A stretch of DNA of 64,000 bases from Sipunculus nudus (lineage: Eukaryota; Annelida; Sipuncula; Golfingiida; Sipunculidae): contig CM049307.1 in assembly GCA_026874595.1 (NCBI GenBank), forward strand, positions 45,133,678 to 45,197,677, given 5' to 3'. Both the position numbers and the translations under genes were made by a program. The notes under the pieces are model-generated. The model was not told the origin of the DNA, searched no databases, and was given only the letters and a program-made list of their open reading frames with translations. Shown in pieces: positions 10,979 through 22,603 of the stretch (positions within the stretch are counted from its first letter, which is position 1; each line of letters begins with the position of its first letter).

Positions 10979-13900
10979 TTAATCCTTAGATGCGTGCTTT
11001 GTCCTCTTCAAGCATCGTCTGATGATTGTGTTCACTCGGAACATGAAGCCGCGAATTCCTAAAAATAAATTGAACTTTATATGCTGTCACAGATGCTTAG
11101 AAGTTACACAAACACCACGAACACTAAGAGTTTATACAATGTACATAAATGGAGAGCATTAGAACTTATAGTTAGAATTAATACGTAGACCTAAAACCGA
11201 CAATATACGTGAATGTCAAATTAGGTGCTTTTTATATGTTATCTGATGGTCAAGAGCCACCGATTTATAATGTGATATATTAACATGCCGCTAAAACCAT
11301 ATACTTCCCAGGTATATTTTACATAGTATACTTAGTCATACAGGTGTATATTATTGACTACAGACTTATAATCCTGTTAGAACAGGTCACCTTAAACACG
11401 CAATTCAACACGAAGTACACACCTTTTTTCTTCGCCATTTTTTTCTGATCTGCTTTGTCACTTGGGACTGTGTGCTCTGTAGGCTCCACCTGGAGTCCAT
11501 CCGTGGCAGACACCGAGACGTTGACAAATTCTGAAACAGTCCAAGGTTCCAAATAAAGAAGACGGTAATATCCACTGGAATAACGGAGATTAGCTAAAGT
11601 AATTTACTCAGAAACATAGCCATGCACACAATGGTTGTTATTTCTAACAATTACTGGATTTGTTTGCGTGCACGAAAAATATATAATATATCAAATTTAT
11701 TCACGTAGAAAAGTATTATAATACTTGACCACTGAAATTTTCTCGATGACATAGTTGAGACTTTAAATATGGTGTTGATACTTTAAACAAGTTGATGATA
11801 CTCTAAATCAAGGCGGTGATCCACAACCACGTGGTACCTTCAAATCAGTGTTACGGTACCTTAATCACGGTGATGCATGGTACCTTATTTGTGGTAAAGG
11901 TTCATTAATCATGTTGATGACTCATTATTGGTGGTGGTGATACCATAGAATCAGGGTATTAACACCCTAACCATGATGATGTTGCCTTTTAAAATCACGG
12001 TGTTGATACCATAGAATCAGGGTGATAATACCCTAACCATGATGATGTTGCCTTTTAAAATCATGATGTTGATACCATAGAATCAGGGAGATAATACCCT
12101 AACCATGATGATGTTGCCTTTTAAAATCATGATGTTGATACCATAGAATCAGGGAGATAATACCCTAACCATGATGATGTTGCCTTTTAAAATCATGGTG
12201 TTGATACCATAGAATCAGGGTGATAACCCCCTTACCATGGTGATCTTGCCTTTTAAAATAATGGTTTTGATACCATAGAATCAGGGTGATAACACCCTAA
12301 CCATGATGATGTTGCCTTTTAAAATCACGGTGTTGATACCATAGAATCAGGGTGATAACCCCCTTACCATGGTGATCTTGCCTTTTAAAATAATGGTTTT
12401 GATACCATAGAATCAGGGTATTAACACCCTAACCATGATGATGTTGCCTTTTAAAATCATGATGTTGATACCATAGAATCAGGGTGATAACACCCTAACC
12501 ATGATGATGTTGCATTTTAAAATCACGGTGTTGATACCATAGAATCAGGGTGATTACACCCTAACCATGATGATGTTGCCTTTTAAAACCATGGTGTTGA
12601 TACCATAGAATCAGGGTGATAACACCCTAACCATGATGATCTTGCCTTTTAAAATCATGGTGTTGATACCATATAGAATCAGGGTGATAACACCCAAATC
12701 ATGATGATCTTGCCTTTTAAAATCATGGTGTTGATACCATAGAATCAGGGTGATAACACCCTAACCATGATGATGTTGCCTTTTAAAATCATGGTGTTGA
12801 TACCATAGAATCAGGGTGATAACACCCTAACCATGATGATCTTTCCTTTTAAAATCATAGTGGTGATACCATAGAATCAGGGTGATAACACCCTAACCAT
12901 GATGATCTTTCCTTTTAAAATCATGGTGTTGATACCATAGAATCAGGGTGATAACACCCAAACCATGATGATCTTGCCTTTTAAAATCATGGTGTTGATG
13001 CCATAGAATCAGGGTGATTACACTCTAACCATGATGATGTCTTTTAAAATCATGGTGTTGATACTATAGAATCAGGGTGATTACACCCTTACCATGATGA
13101 TCTTGCCTTTTAAAATCATGGTGTTGATACTATAGAATCAGGGTGATTACACCCTTACCATGATGATCTTGCCTTTTAAAATCATGGTCTTGATACCCTA
13201 GAATCAGGATGATAACACCCTGACCATGATGATGTTTCCTTTCAAATCATGATAGTGATACCTTAATTTTGGTGACGATACATTAATCATGATGATGATA
13301 CCTTTATCACCGTGGTGATACATTAATCATGATATCTAAATTATGGAGATAATACCTTAATCGTGGAGATGATACACACCTTTCTTTTTCGTTATTGTCA
13401 TCTCATCAGGGTCTCTGCAAGCAACTGTCTCAGCTGGTGGCGCCACCTGGTTCTTCTCATCACTTTGCTCGCAGATGTTAACAATTTCTGAAACAATTTA
13501 TGACTCTGATTAAACAAACGCGTTTTGATTTATTTATTTATTACCAGAAACTTAACCAAGTATGAGCACTTTTGAAATGAACAGGCCGAAAAATTATCCA
13601 GCAGTTACAGTGTAACAGATATGTCAAAATATACCTCAATGAAAAATTAATTATCACAAAACTTTCCATTTTTATATCGTTTATTACAATCAAAATGTCT
13701 TAAGAAATAAATGATTAACATAAATGTTTAAAAATATATTTTAAGTTATTATAAATATACATATTTCAAAGAAACGTATATTTTCCTAAAAGTAAAATTT
13801 GCATGATTATATTAATCAACTTCTCTAATCAATGCATCCTCTGAATTAATAAAATTGTTAATAATTAGTAATTATTATAAAGACTATATATGACCTCACA

Positions 13901-14714
13901 CAAAAACATTCAGTCAAGTATATCTGTTAATAAGAGTACCAACCTGTGACAATGGGATTTTGTAGACCAGAAAATGGCCAGTCAACCTTGTAGCTCCCGG
14001 ACTTGGAAGGGAATGACACTTTTAGAAGATCTGATTTCTCCACTGTCCCATCACGTATAACCTCCCAATGTCCACTGATTATTAGATCTGAAAAAACGAG
14101 AGTTCTTAATAGTATTATCTGAGGACAGATGAAGGATACTATTATAGAAATAACTTAAAATGAAACCATTTTGAATATTTTTTCAATTAATTACGCTTAA
14201 AACTCAATATCCTTATAATATACTACTTTATAATATACTATATGTATCATGTATGGCCTTTAAAAACACCTAAGAGCGGTCAAAACTTCCGAGACTCGTC
14301 ATTATTAATTTTGAAAGTAACTGTTTAACATTTTGTCGTGATAAAGCAATGGTATAATTCTTAATTTGCATAAGTGAATCTACCTTCCGAAATCGGTATG
14401 TTAACGACAGCAGCGCCCTCTGTTGCCAGGTAGTGTGACTTGACCCTACAGCCTGTGGTCGGCACAAATTCCATCTCATGTTTAAGTCCGTGACGCCAGT
14501 ATGGCATGGTCAATACTGCTGTCCCTGGGCATGGCGTCAGATGATTTTCGGGGTCTTCTGTGGTAAGATAAGATAAAATAGAATTAATAACTTGAGTATA
14601 AGAATACACATATACATACGTACAAACATATATATATATACGTATATACCATATATAATTATTAGTAACAGTAGTAGTAGTAGTAGTAGAAGTAGTGGTA
14701 ATAGAAGTAGTGGC

Positions 14715-14754
<40 letters not shown>

Positions 14755-15701
14755 TTTATACATTTAATTAATTTTTTTAAGAATAATCGAATTTAAAGTT
14801 TAAACGCTGAGCAAGCTACGAAAATTGGAATTTTGAAGTAGAATTTTAATTTTCATATTGCGGAAATTTTATGTGCGGACACTGTATTGCTCTACTATTA
14901 TTGGTAACTAATAAAATGGTCATGCCTGTTTTAGACGGTGAAATGAAAATACCTTGTGACATTTCTTGCGATTCTCCTGCACAGTTGAAACGGAACTTGA
15001 CTAGTGCCTGGGCGGTCCCTGCTGGGAGACAGAGCTGTCTGTTGACCACTTTGTCTTCCCAACAGAGAGCGCCACATTTTGACCGTACTACGGCCTTGTA
15101 GTGGGTAGACCCATGGGGCACGTGGGCAACACCCACCCACTGAGGGGAACCCTTGGGGGCGTTCACTAACTGTACGCCCTCGCCCACCTCCCACTGGCCA
15201 AGTGAAGGGTGCTCGCCCACAATATAGACTTCTTCGTCTTCCTCCTTGGCCAGGTAATTGATCATAAAACACAGGATCACTGAAACAAAGCAGAAATAAA
15301 AAAATAGTGATTTTGACCGAGTATTACGTTTCACAGTGGATGTATCTTATTTCTTCTGTCTCTAAAAGTTAGCTCAGAATAATTAATAAACTGTACGTTA
15401 ACTCAGAATGAACCGTTAACTGTGAATTAGTTATGGCGTGATTTGAAGATAAACATCATGTTATTAGTCCTGTTATTTACTATAGCTGCTATCGCATTAA
15501 AGTCAGACCGCCCATTAACATATAACACGAATATAAATTAAAACATTTGGAGTATTACTAAATATAAGTCTATCTAAGGAAGCAGAACATCTGATCGAAC
15601 AATGTACTTACAATATCATTCATATCTACTGTTTTACATTAATCTTTCATTTACAATCTGTTTCATTAAATAATTAATTAAGTCAGCTTACCGTAATCCA
15701 T
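10979..15701 (-). CDS. CBM20-domain protein, copy C1 (7 exons, intact)
   Basis: Predicted 316-residue protein, likely cytosolic because it has no signal peptide. Coding exons on the - strand are 15701-15692, 15279-14953, 14557-14384, 14087-13944, 13487-13380, 11530-11423 and 11058-10979, all with AG/GT borders and all introns phase 1. Residues 3-102 form a CBM20 starch/glycogen-binding domain: VYIVGEHPSLGQW (21-33), W51, YKAVV (64-68), WED (77-79) and NR (83-84) are family positions. Exons 3-4 (about 113-218) hold SGHWEVIRDG and KSGSYKVDWPF and match nothing I recognise. Exons 5 and 6 are duplicates of one 36-residue segment ending KKK. The tail GFMFRVNTIIRRCLKRTKHA is strongly basic. The start was chosen for its strong context (GCTGCCATGG) and its conservation in all five copies. 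An in-frame ATG 18 bases upstream has poorer context. AATAAA is at 10892-10887. Expected role: glycogen binding or targeting, inferred from CBM20 alone. Confidence 0.82.
11943..13260. repeat. 66-bp intronic minisatellite, 20 copies (C1)
   Basis: Tandem array with period exactly 66, lying wholly in the intron between exons 5 and 6 of C1. The typical unit contains CCATAGAATCAGGGTGATAA, CACCCTAACCATGATGATG and CCTTTTAAAATCATGG in that order. Each unit can form a small hairpin (AGGGTG..CACCCT) and a second one (CCATGAT..ATCATGG). Degenerate monomers of about 20 bp (GATACCTTAATCATGGTGAT type) flank both sides. Confidence 0.95.
14669..14752. repeat. Trinucleotide repeat (AGT)n in C1 intron 2
   Basis: Interrupted run of GTA/AGT units between exons 3 and 2, next to a TATA-rich run at 14628-14655. 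It is present in all five gene C copies with different lengths. Confidence 0.9.
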
Positions 15702-15864
15702 GGCAGCGTAATGGATCATCTGATGCGGAATAATCCGGATAAATTGATATTATTATATTCTAAATCTAAAATGACGATGACAGATAAGTTGATGCTGAAA
15801 GTTGTTGTCGACACGGCCGTCTGATGACAGAGAGTGAACCTAATGATCTGGTTACCATGCAACG

Positions 15865-15939
15865 TGACGTGAACAATAGCGTACGAACGTCACGACTAGA
15901 CGGCACGTAAAGACGTCACCAAGGTGATGCTCTGACGTC
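15865..15939. promoter_or_regulatory. Cluster of four CRE/ATF-like sites upstream of C1
   Basis: TGACGT at 15865, ACGTCA at 15887, ACGTCA at 15913 and TGACGTC at 15933 lie within 75 bases, 164-238 bases upstream of the C1 start codon. Such ACGTCA-type sites bind CREB/ATF-type bZIP factors in animals, so cAMP- or stress-responsive control is plausible. That is inference; only the motif cluster is seen. It is kept in all five copies. Confidence 0.55.
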
Positions 15940-16842
15940 GTTTTTCGCATTCACAAACTTTCGGTTGTTTAAGAATAAAATTAAGCTTTGTAAACGTTGT
16001 CCCTATGACCATGGACTAAGTATATGTCAGTGACAGAGTTAATCGTCCTGTTATGTTTTTCCCTGTTCAGGTAATATTAAAAAAAAACGAGTCCAATTAA
16101 TTAGGGGAGTATGACCCATCATGAATTCAGGGAATGTTTTACTATTTATAGGTCCTAATTAACATCCCATGAATGAATGCTATCAGGAAACCGGTAATTA
16201 TGTTCATGTAAATTTATCGGCATAACATCACCCTCCCGCCAGAGGTCGTCTCTACTCAAAACGAAGCTCTTGTGGACAGTTAGGCACTGTGGCACGGCCG
16301 AGACTACTTGTCTGAACTGTCAAAGTTTAACATCGAAATTTGTTAGATTTTGAGGAAACACATTTTATTTACATTCACATGCGCATGCTTACAAAATATT
16401 ACTTATTTCATGAAGTCCTAACCACGGAGACGCCCATGATTATGTAATTGGCCTTGAAACGATTCCTTTTGAACGTATTTAAACAGACTACATGTATTTA
16501 TCCTCCCCCCCCCCTTTTTTTATATATATATACGCCATCTGTATATGTTGAAGCCCCGGTGCATTGTGGGCCGTAGATTCCAAAGCCCACAAACCCTAAA
16601 CATCAGAGTCGTACTCTTGTGAATTCCATTCTGCGCAGTCTTGCGTAACATGTGAATGAACTGGTGATATCACAGCTCTGGAGAAAGCGTCCTTGTATTG
16701 TACGGTAAGTTAACGAGGTTGCTTACTGTATACACGGACACGCTCAGATCATGAAATGATCATGTTTTCTACACTCATAATGAATCACTTGATTTGCAAT
16801 ACTCTCATTGGCTTGTATATAGATTTTTTTTTTCTTGGTCAG

Positions 16843-17038
16843 CAGAATGATGTTTCCATTTATAAATTTGATTGGTCCTGGTAAAACTGAACAGAGGCGC
16901 CATCTGTTACCAGAAAAATGCAGCCTGGAGCCTTCCATTCTTCCTCAGACACCAATGATTGGATGTTGTTTTTCACTCATGTCGATCTTTTTTTTTCTGG
17001 AGTTGTTTTTCATGATGACTGTTAAGATAGGAAAGTAA
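16843..17038 (+). other. Possible divergent spliced transcript, exon 2 (C1 flank)
   Basis: A possible 5' exon ends at 16704 (TACG|GTAAGT). A 138-base gap leads to a strong acceptor (T-rich run, then TTGGTCAG) at 16842, followed by ATG at 16847. The frame reads MMFPFINLIGPGKTEQRRHL and continues for about 60 residues, ending in a low-complexity F-rich stretch. The PGKTEQRRHLLPEKCSLEPS part is unchanged in the C2, C3 and C5 flanks. C4 has lost the segment. It could be a small peptide, a noncoding RNA or only duplicated DNA. I favour the last two. Confidence 0.2.
16894..16908 (-). promoter_or_regulatory. CTCF-like core (AACAGATGGCGCCTC), C1 flank
   Basis: On the - strand the string is AACAGATGGCGCCTC, close to the AG(A/G)(T/G)GGCGC core bound by CTCF in bilaterians. 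It is conserved at 24735, 40282 and 56012 and deleted in the C4 flank. Binding is inference. Confidence 0.3.
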
Positions 17039-18318
17039 TTCTTTAATACTTCTTTAATGCCATCAAAAACTGACATTATGTGGATATGCACAAGACCTGT
17101 TTTCGTAAAATACTGACATTATAATGGTCTGCCAAGTGTGTTCCTAGAGTTACAAAGTCTTTGTCCACTCGTAATCAGCCATTCTCTGTGAATGACACAC
17201 ATGACACATATGTTCATTATCTCCCTCAATTATTGCTATCACATATATAAAATACTCTTTTATTCCTCCCTGAATATCAAACTGACCGTTGGTACGACTG
17301 TCTATATAGGTGATTAGGTGATTCCATTAAATTATCATATAGTATAAATGCTTTATTCATTATTCCGACTGGATATGACCCTCAAAGTAGTAAACATTGC
17401 TGAAAGGAAATAAATATACAGACATTGTTACACAATCAAAGATATTTCTTGTTGTAAAAGGACACAATACATACCGATAATTTTTTTTCCAAATATTCTG
17501 TGAGGTTATTTCAACTTAGGTGAGTTTTAAACAAGGAGTAATCAATCAATGTCGTTGTATGGCGAAGGAATCGTCTTTATAACGGTGTTGAAAAATAATC
17601 TGCGGACATATTTTAATCGCAATAAAAAAAACCAGTAAAATGCACGATAAAAAGAAGCTTGTGAATTGTGAAAAAAAAATCACAGGAATATTTCATTTTT
17701 GATAACAGTAAAAGGATAATTAGTCATTGATTATGCCCTGGGGACAGGTACCTTTCAATGATTTATGAAACGGTAGGGATGTACTTGAAGCGTTTTTAGT
17801 ATTTCTTCGCTAAACAAATAAGTTTAAATTAAGCAAAAAATTGTTAGGTGCAAACTTTTCACAGCGAAAGCTCTACGGTAGATGAAATTTATGTATCCGG
17901 ATTTAATGAATCCTATGGACATGAATCTCCATAAACTGGATTGTTTTCTGTGTAATGATCAATCTATGAATACAATCTTTGTAATTTCGGGAGATACATA
18001 TGCGTACTTGACATTAATCCATTTTTTTATTTAAAAATATTACTTCGGGGCGCTGCAGCAATTCGGAAAACATGATGCTCTGTTGAAAGGTTTGAAAATT
18101 TATCGTTCCACTGCTCACGAATGCATGTTCACCGTATCTTAAAATAATAGGATTATCCATGAAATTTAAATATTACAAGTAAGTTTAATCATAAATGGTG
18201 CAATGCAAACAGAAAGAAACTGTTGCAATTCAGAACACGTGTTAGAAAATATATCGCTCCAGTGCTCATGAATGTTCACGGTCTCTTAGAAATATCACAC
18301 GGTGACAAACTGACGTGC

Positions 18319-18392
18319 GCCTCCGTGGCCTTATATGGATAAGGCACCGGCCTCTGAAGCCGGGGATTGCGGGTTCGAGTCCTGTCGGAGTT
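18319..18392 (+). tRNA. tRNA-like locus, anticodon CTG on an arginine-type body (likely pseudogene)
   Basis: Cloverleaf in order: acceptor GCCTCCG, D arm GCCT/AGGC with a 10-base loop, anticodon stem CCGGC/GCCGG with loop CTCTGAA (anticodon CTG, 18354-18356), variable GGATT, T arm GCGGG-TTCGAGT-CCTGT, acceptor CGGAGTT. The body is closest to animal tRNA-Arg(CCT), but the anticodon reads the glutamine codon CAG. The acceptor has a C:T mismatch at pair 2 and a weak first pair, and the D loop is two bases long. It lies in the C1-C2 spacer and recurs at 41702 and 49437. Confidence 0.6.
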
Positions 18393-19167
18393 AAGTGCCG
18401 TTCGTTTACTAAGGCCTACTGAATGATTCAGTTCAAAGAAGTTTCATGAACGTATTCATCTGTGAATTCAATGAATTTTAATTAAATGTGATAAATAGGT
18501 CTATTTAACATTCGTTTGCTATATAACAAAAGCATGGAGGAGAAATAAAATTTGTCAGACCAATTTTTAGTTTTTCTTGTTTGTCCAGTTTTGTTCAATG
18601 TTGCTTCGATTAATTGAATAAAGATCTTATTCTAAATGTTAAATTAGTTGTAATTTTGTACCCTAATGAATTATCTTTTTAATCAGGGTGATATTTTTCC
18701 CAGGTTTTTTTTGTTTATGTTTGATGTCTCTTTGAATATTATCAGTGCATGCTTTTCAACATAAGACGTGAAAATGTTTATAATTTTAGTTTAACCACTT
18801 GGGTTGGAGGAATCCGACCAGTGAGAGGGTAAAATGAGACCATGCCTAGGCTGATTTCAGATTACCAGTTAGCAACCTTGATTGTTTGTGTCTGTATGTG
18901 TGTGTGGGAGGGAGTCATAAATATGGTCCCACCATCCATTGGTTGTGCAATTTAAGAACAACAACAATTATTAAATAAAGTCCCCTCCCACGCACAAAAT
19001 AAAACTCTAACGCATTCACATCGTCAAGTAATAAAGCTAATATTCAACAAATACACTAAAAGAGGTTTCCGAAATTTATTATATAAATCTAAACATTTGA
19101 TATAATATGAATGAGAGAGCAGTTCATATATTTTCCTGTCCATTCTTGTCCACGGCAGTGGTACGTC
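18393..19167. other. C1-C2 spacer, C2 3' flank
   Basis: No gene seen. It is homologous to 41776-42568 and 49511-50302. The C2 poly(A) signal (AATAAA on the - strand) is at 19080-19075. Confidence 0.5.
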
Positions 19168-20130
19168 TTAATCCTTAGATGCGTGCTTTGTCCTCTTCAA
19201 GCATCGTCGTAAGATTGTGTTCACTCGGAACATGAAGCCGTGAATACCTAAAAAAAAATAAAATTGAACTTTATACTGTAACTGAAGATTAAAAGTGACA
19301 CAAACACCACGAACACTAAGAGTTTATACAATGTACATAAATGGAGAGCATTAGAACTTGTAGTTAGACTTAATACGTAGACCTAAAACCGACAATATAC
19401 GTGAATGTCAAAATAGGTGATTTTAAAATGTTATCTGATGGTCAAGAGCCACCGATTTATAATGTGATATATAAACATGCCGCTAAAACCATATACTTCC
19501 CAGACACATTTTACATAGCATACTCAGTCATACAGGTGTATATTATTGACTACAGACTTATAATCCTGTTAGAACAGGTCACCTTAAACACGCAATTCAA
19601 CACGAAGTACACACCTTTTTTCTTCGCCATTTTTTTCTGATCTGCTTTGTCACTTGGGACTGTGTGCTCTGTTGGCTCCACCTGGAGTCCATTCGTGGCA
19701 GACACCGAGACGTTGACAAATTCTGAAACAGTCCAAGGTTCCAAATAAAGAAGACGGTAATATCCACTGGAATAACGGAGATTAGCTAAAGTAATTTACT
19801 CAGAAACATGGACATGCACACAATGGTTGTTATTTCTAACAATTATTGCATTTGTTTGCGTGCACGAAAAACATATTATATATTAAATAAACACGTAGAA
19901 AAGTATTATAATACTTGACCACTATAATTTTCTCGATGACATAGTTGAGACCAATATTAGGGTGGTGATACTTAAAACAGGCTGATGATACCCTAAATCA
20001 GAGTTGATCCCCAACCACGTGGTACCTTCAAATCAGTGTTACGGTACCTTAATCACGGTGGTGCATGGTACCTTATTCGTGGTAAAGGTTCATTAATCAT
20101 GTTGATGACTCATTATTGGTGGTGGTGATA

Positions 20131-21119
20131 CCATAGAATCAGGGTATTAACACCCTAACCATGATGATGTTGCCTTTTAAAATCATGGTGTTGATACCAT
20201 AGAATCAGGGTATTAACACCCTAACCATGATGATGTTGCCTTTTAAAATCATGGTGTTGATACCATAGAATCAGGGTGATTACACCCTAACCATGATGAT
20301 GTTGCCTTTTAAAACCATGGTGTTGATACCATAGAATCAGGGTGATAACACCCTAACCATGATGATGTTGCCTTTTAAAATCTCGGTGTTGATACCATAG
20401 AATCAGGGTGATTACACCCTAACCATGATGATGTTGCCTTTTAAAACCATGGTGTTGATACCATAGAATCAGGGTGATAACACCCTAACCATGATGATGT
20501 TGCCTTTTAAAATCATGGTGTTGATACCATAGAATCAGGGTGATAACACCCTAACCATGATGATGTTGCCTTTTAAAATCACGGTGTTGATACCATAGAA
20601 TCAGGGTGATTACACCCTAACCATGATGATGTTGCCTTTTAAAACCATGGTGTTGATACCATAGAATCAGGGTGATAACACCCTAACCATGATGATCTTG
20701 CCTTTTAAAATTATGGTTGTGATACCATAGAATCAGGGTGATAATACCCAGACCATGATGATCTTGCCTTTTAAAATCATGGTGTTGATACCATAGAATC
20801 AGGGTGATAACACCTAAACCATGATGATCTTGCCTTTTAAAATCATGGTGTTGATACCATAGAATCAGGGTGATAACACCCAAACCATGATGATCTTGCC
20901 TTTTAAAATCATGGTGTTGATGCCATAGAATCAGGGTGATTACACTCTAACAATGATGATGTTGTCTTTTAAAATCATGGTGTTGATACTATAGAATCAG
21001 GGTGATTACACCCTTACCATGATGATCTTGCCTTTTAAAATCATGGTCTTGATACCATAGAATCAGGATGATAACACCCTGACCATGATGATGTTTCCTT
21101 TCAAATCATGATAGTGATA
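20131..21119. repeat. 66-bp intronic minisatellite, 15 copies (C2)
   Basis: Same 66-bp unit and same intron (between exons 5 and 6) as in C1, shortest of the five arrays. Because 66 is divisible by three, a repeated 22-residue frame (GVITLILWYQHHDFKRQDHH type) stays open on the - strand by chance. Confidence 0.95.
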
Positions 21120-22519
21120 CCTTAATTTTGGTGACGATACATTAATCATGATGATGATACCTTTATCACCATGGTGATACATTAATCATGATATCTAAAT
21201 TATGGAGATAATACCTTAATCATGGAGATGATACACACCTTTCTTTTTCGTTATTGTCATCTCATCAGGGTCTCTGCAAGTAACTGTCTCAGCTGGTGGC
21301 GCCACCTGGTTCTTCTCATCACTTTGCTCGCAGATGTTAACAATTTCTGAAACAATTTATGACTCTGATTAAACAAACGCGTTTTGATTTATTTATTACC
21401 AGAAACTTAACCAAGTATGAGCACTTTTGAAATGAACAAGCCGAAAAATTATCCAGCAGTTACAGTGTAACAGATATGTCAAAATATACCTCAATGAAAA
21501 ATTAATTATCACAAAACTTTCCATTTTTATATCGTTTATTACAATCAAAATGTCTTAAGAAATAAATGATTAACATAAATGTTTAAAAATATAATTATAA
21601 GTTATTATAAATATACATATTTCAAAGAAACGTATATTTTCCTGAAAGTAAAATTTGCATGATTATATTAATCAACTTCTCTAATCAATGCATCCTCTGA
21701 ATTAATAAAATTGTAAATAATTAGTAATTATTATAAAGACTATATATGACCTCACACAAAAACATTCAGTCAAGTATATCTGTTAATAAAAGTACAAACC
21801 TGTGACAATGGGATTTTGTAGACCAGAAAATGGCCAGTCAACCTTGTAGCTCCCGGACTTGGAAGGGAATGACACTTTTAGAAGATCTGATTTCTCCACT
21901 GTCCCATCACGTATAACCTCCCAATGTCCACTGATTATTAGATCTGAATAAACGAGAGTTCTTAATAGTATTACCTGAGGACAGATGAAGGATACTATTA
22001 TAGAAATAACTTAAAATGAAACCATTTTGAATATTTTTTTAATTAATTACGCTTAAAACTCAATATCCTTATAATATTCTACTTTATAATATACTATATG
22101 TATCATGTATGGCCTTTAAAAACACCTAAGAGCGGTCAAAACTTCCGAGACTTGTCAATATTAATTTTGAAAGTAACTGTTTAACATTTTGTCGTGATAA
22201 AGCTATGGTATAATTCTTAATTTGCATAAGTGAATCTACCTTCCGAAATCGGTATGTTAACGACAGCAGCGCCCTCTGTTGCAAGGTAGTGTGACTTGAC
22301 CCTACCGCCTGTGGTCGGCACAAATTCCATCTCTGGTTTAAGTCCGTGACGCCAGTATGGCATGGTCAATACTGCTGTCCCTGGGCATGGCGTCAGATGA
22401 TTTTCGGGGTCTTCTGTGGTAAGATAAGATAAAATAGAATTAATTACTTGAGTATAAGAATACACATATACATACGTACAAACATATATATACGTATATA
22501 CCATATATAATTATTAGTA

Positions 22520-22572
22520 ACAGTAGTAGTAGTAGTAGTAGTAGTAGAAGTAGTGGTAATAGAAGTAGTGGC

Positions 22573-22602
<30 letters not shown>
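22520..22602. repeat. Trinucleotide repeat (AGT)n in C2 intron 2
   Basis: Homologous to the run in C1, with a different number of AGT units. Confidence 0.85.

Positions 22603-22603
<1 letters not shown>

Larger units (their letters stand above)
15940..18318. other. C1 upstream flank and C1-C2 spacer
   Basis: Apart from the elements listed separately I see no gene. It contains a C-run/T-run/(TA)n stretch at 16505-16532 and a conserved block at 16555-16700 (GCATTGTGGGCCGTAGATTC). AT-rich spacer follows to the tRNA-like locus. Confidence 0.45.

Noticed and set aside
12000-13200. Regular repeats as a possible CRISPR array
   Set aside because: There are no unique spacers, the whole 66-bp unit is repeated, and the context is a eukaryotic intron.
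14871-15101. + strand frame opposite the CBM20 exon, repeated in other copies
   Set aside because: Shadow of the coding exon on the other strand.
14931-15272. Second - strand frame over the CBM20 exon (RRRSLYCGRAPF type)
   Set aside because: Out-of-frame reading of a real exon; the in-frame reading has the CBM20 residues.
14846-15334. Longer frame reading through intron 1 into the CBM20 exon (KRNTRSKSLFFYFCFV start), resembling a signal anchor
   Set aside because: It begins at GTG, not ATG, and the hydrophobic run is the T-rich tract before the acceptor. A good splice site and a strong ATG exon explain the gene better.
20683-20883. Open frame of 22-residue repeats (QHHDFKRQDHHG type) on the - strand
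   Set aside because: It is a by-product of the 66-bp intronic satellite, whose period is divisible by three.
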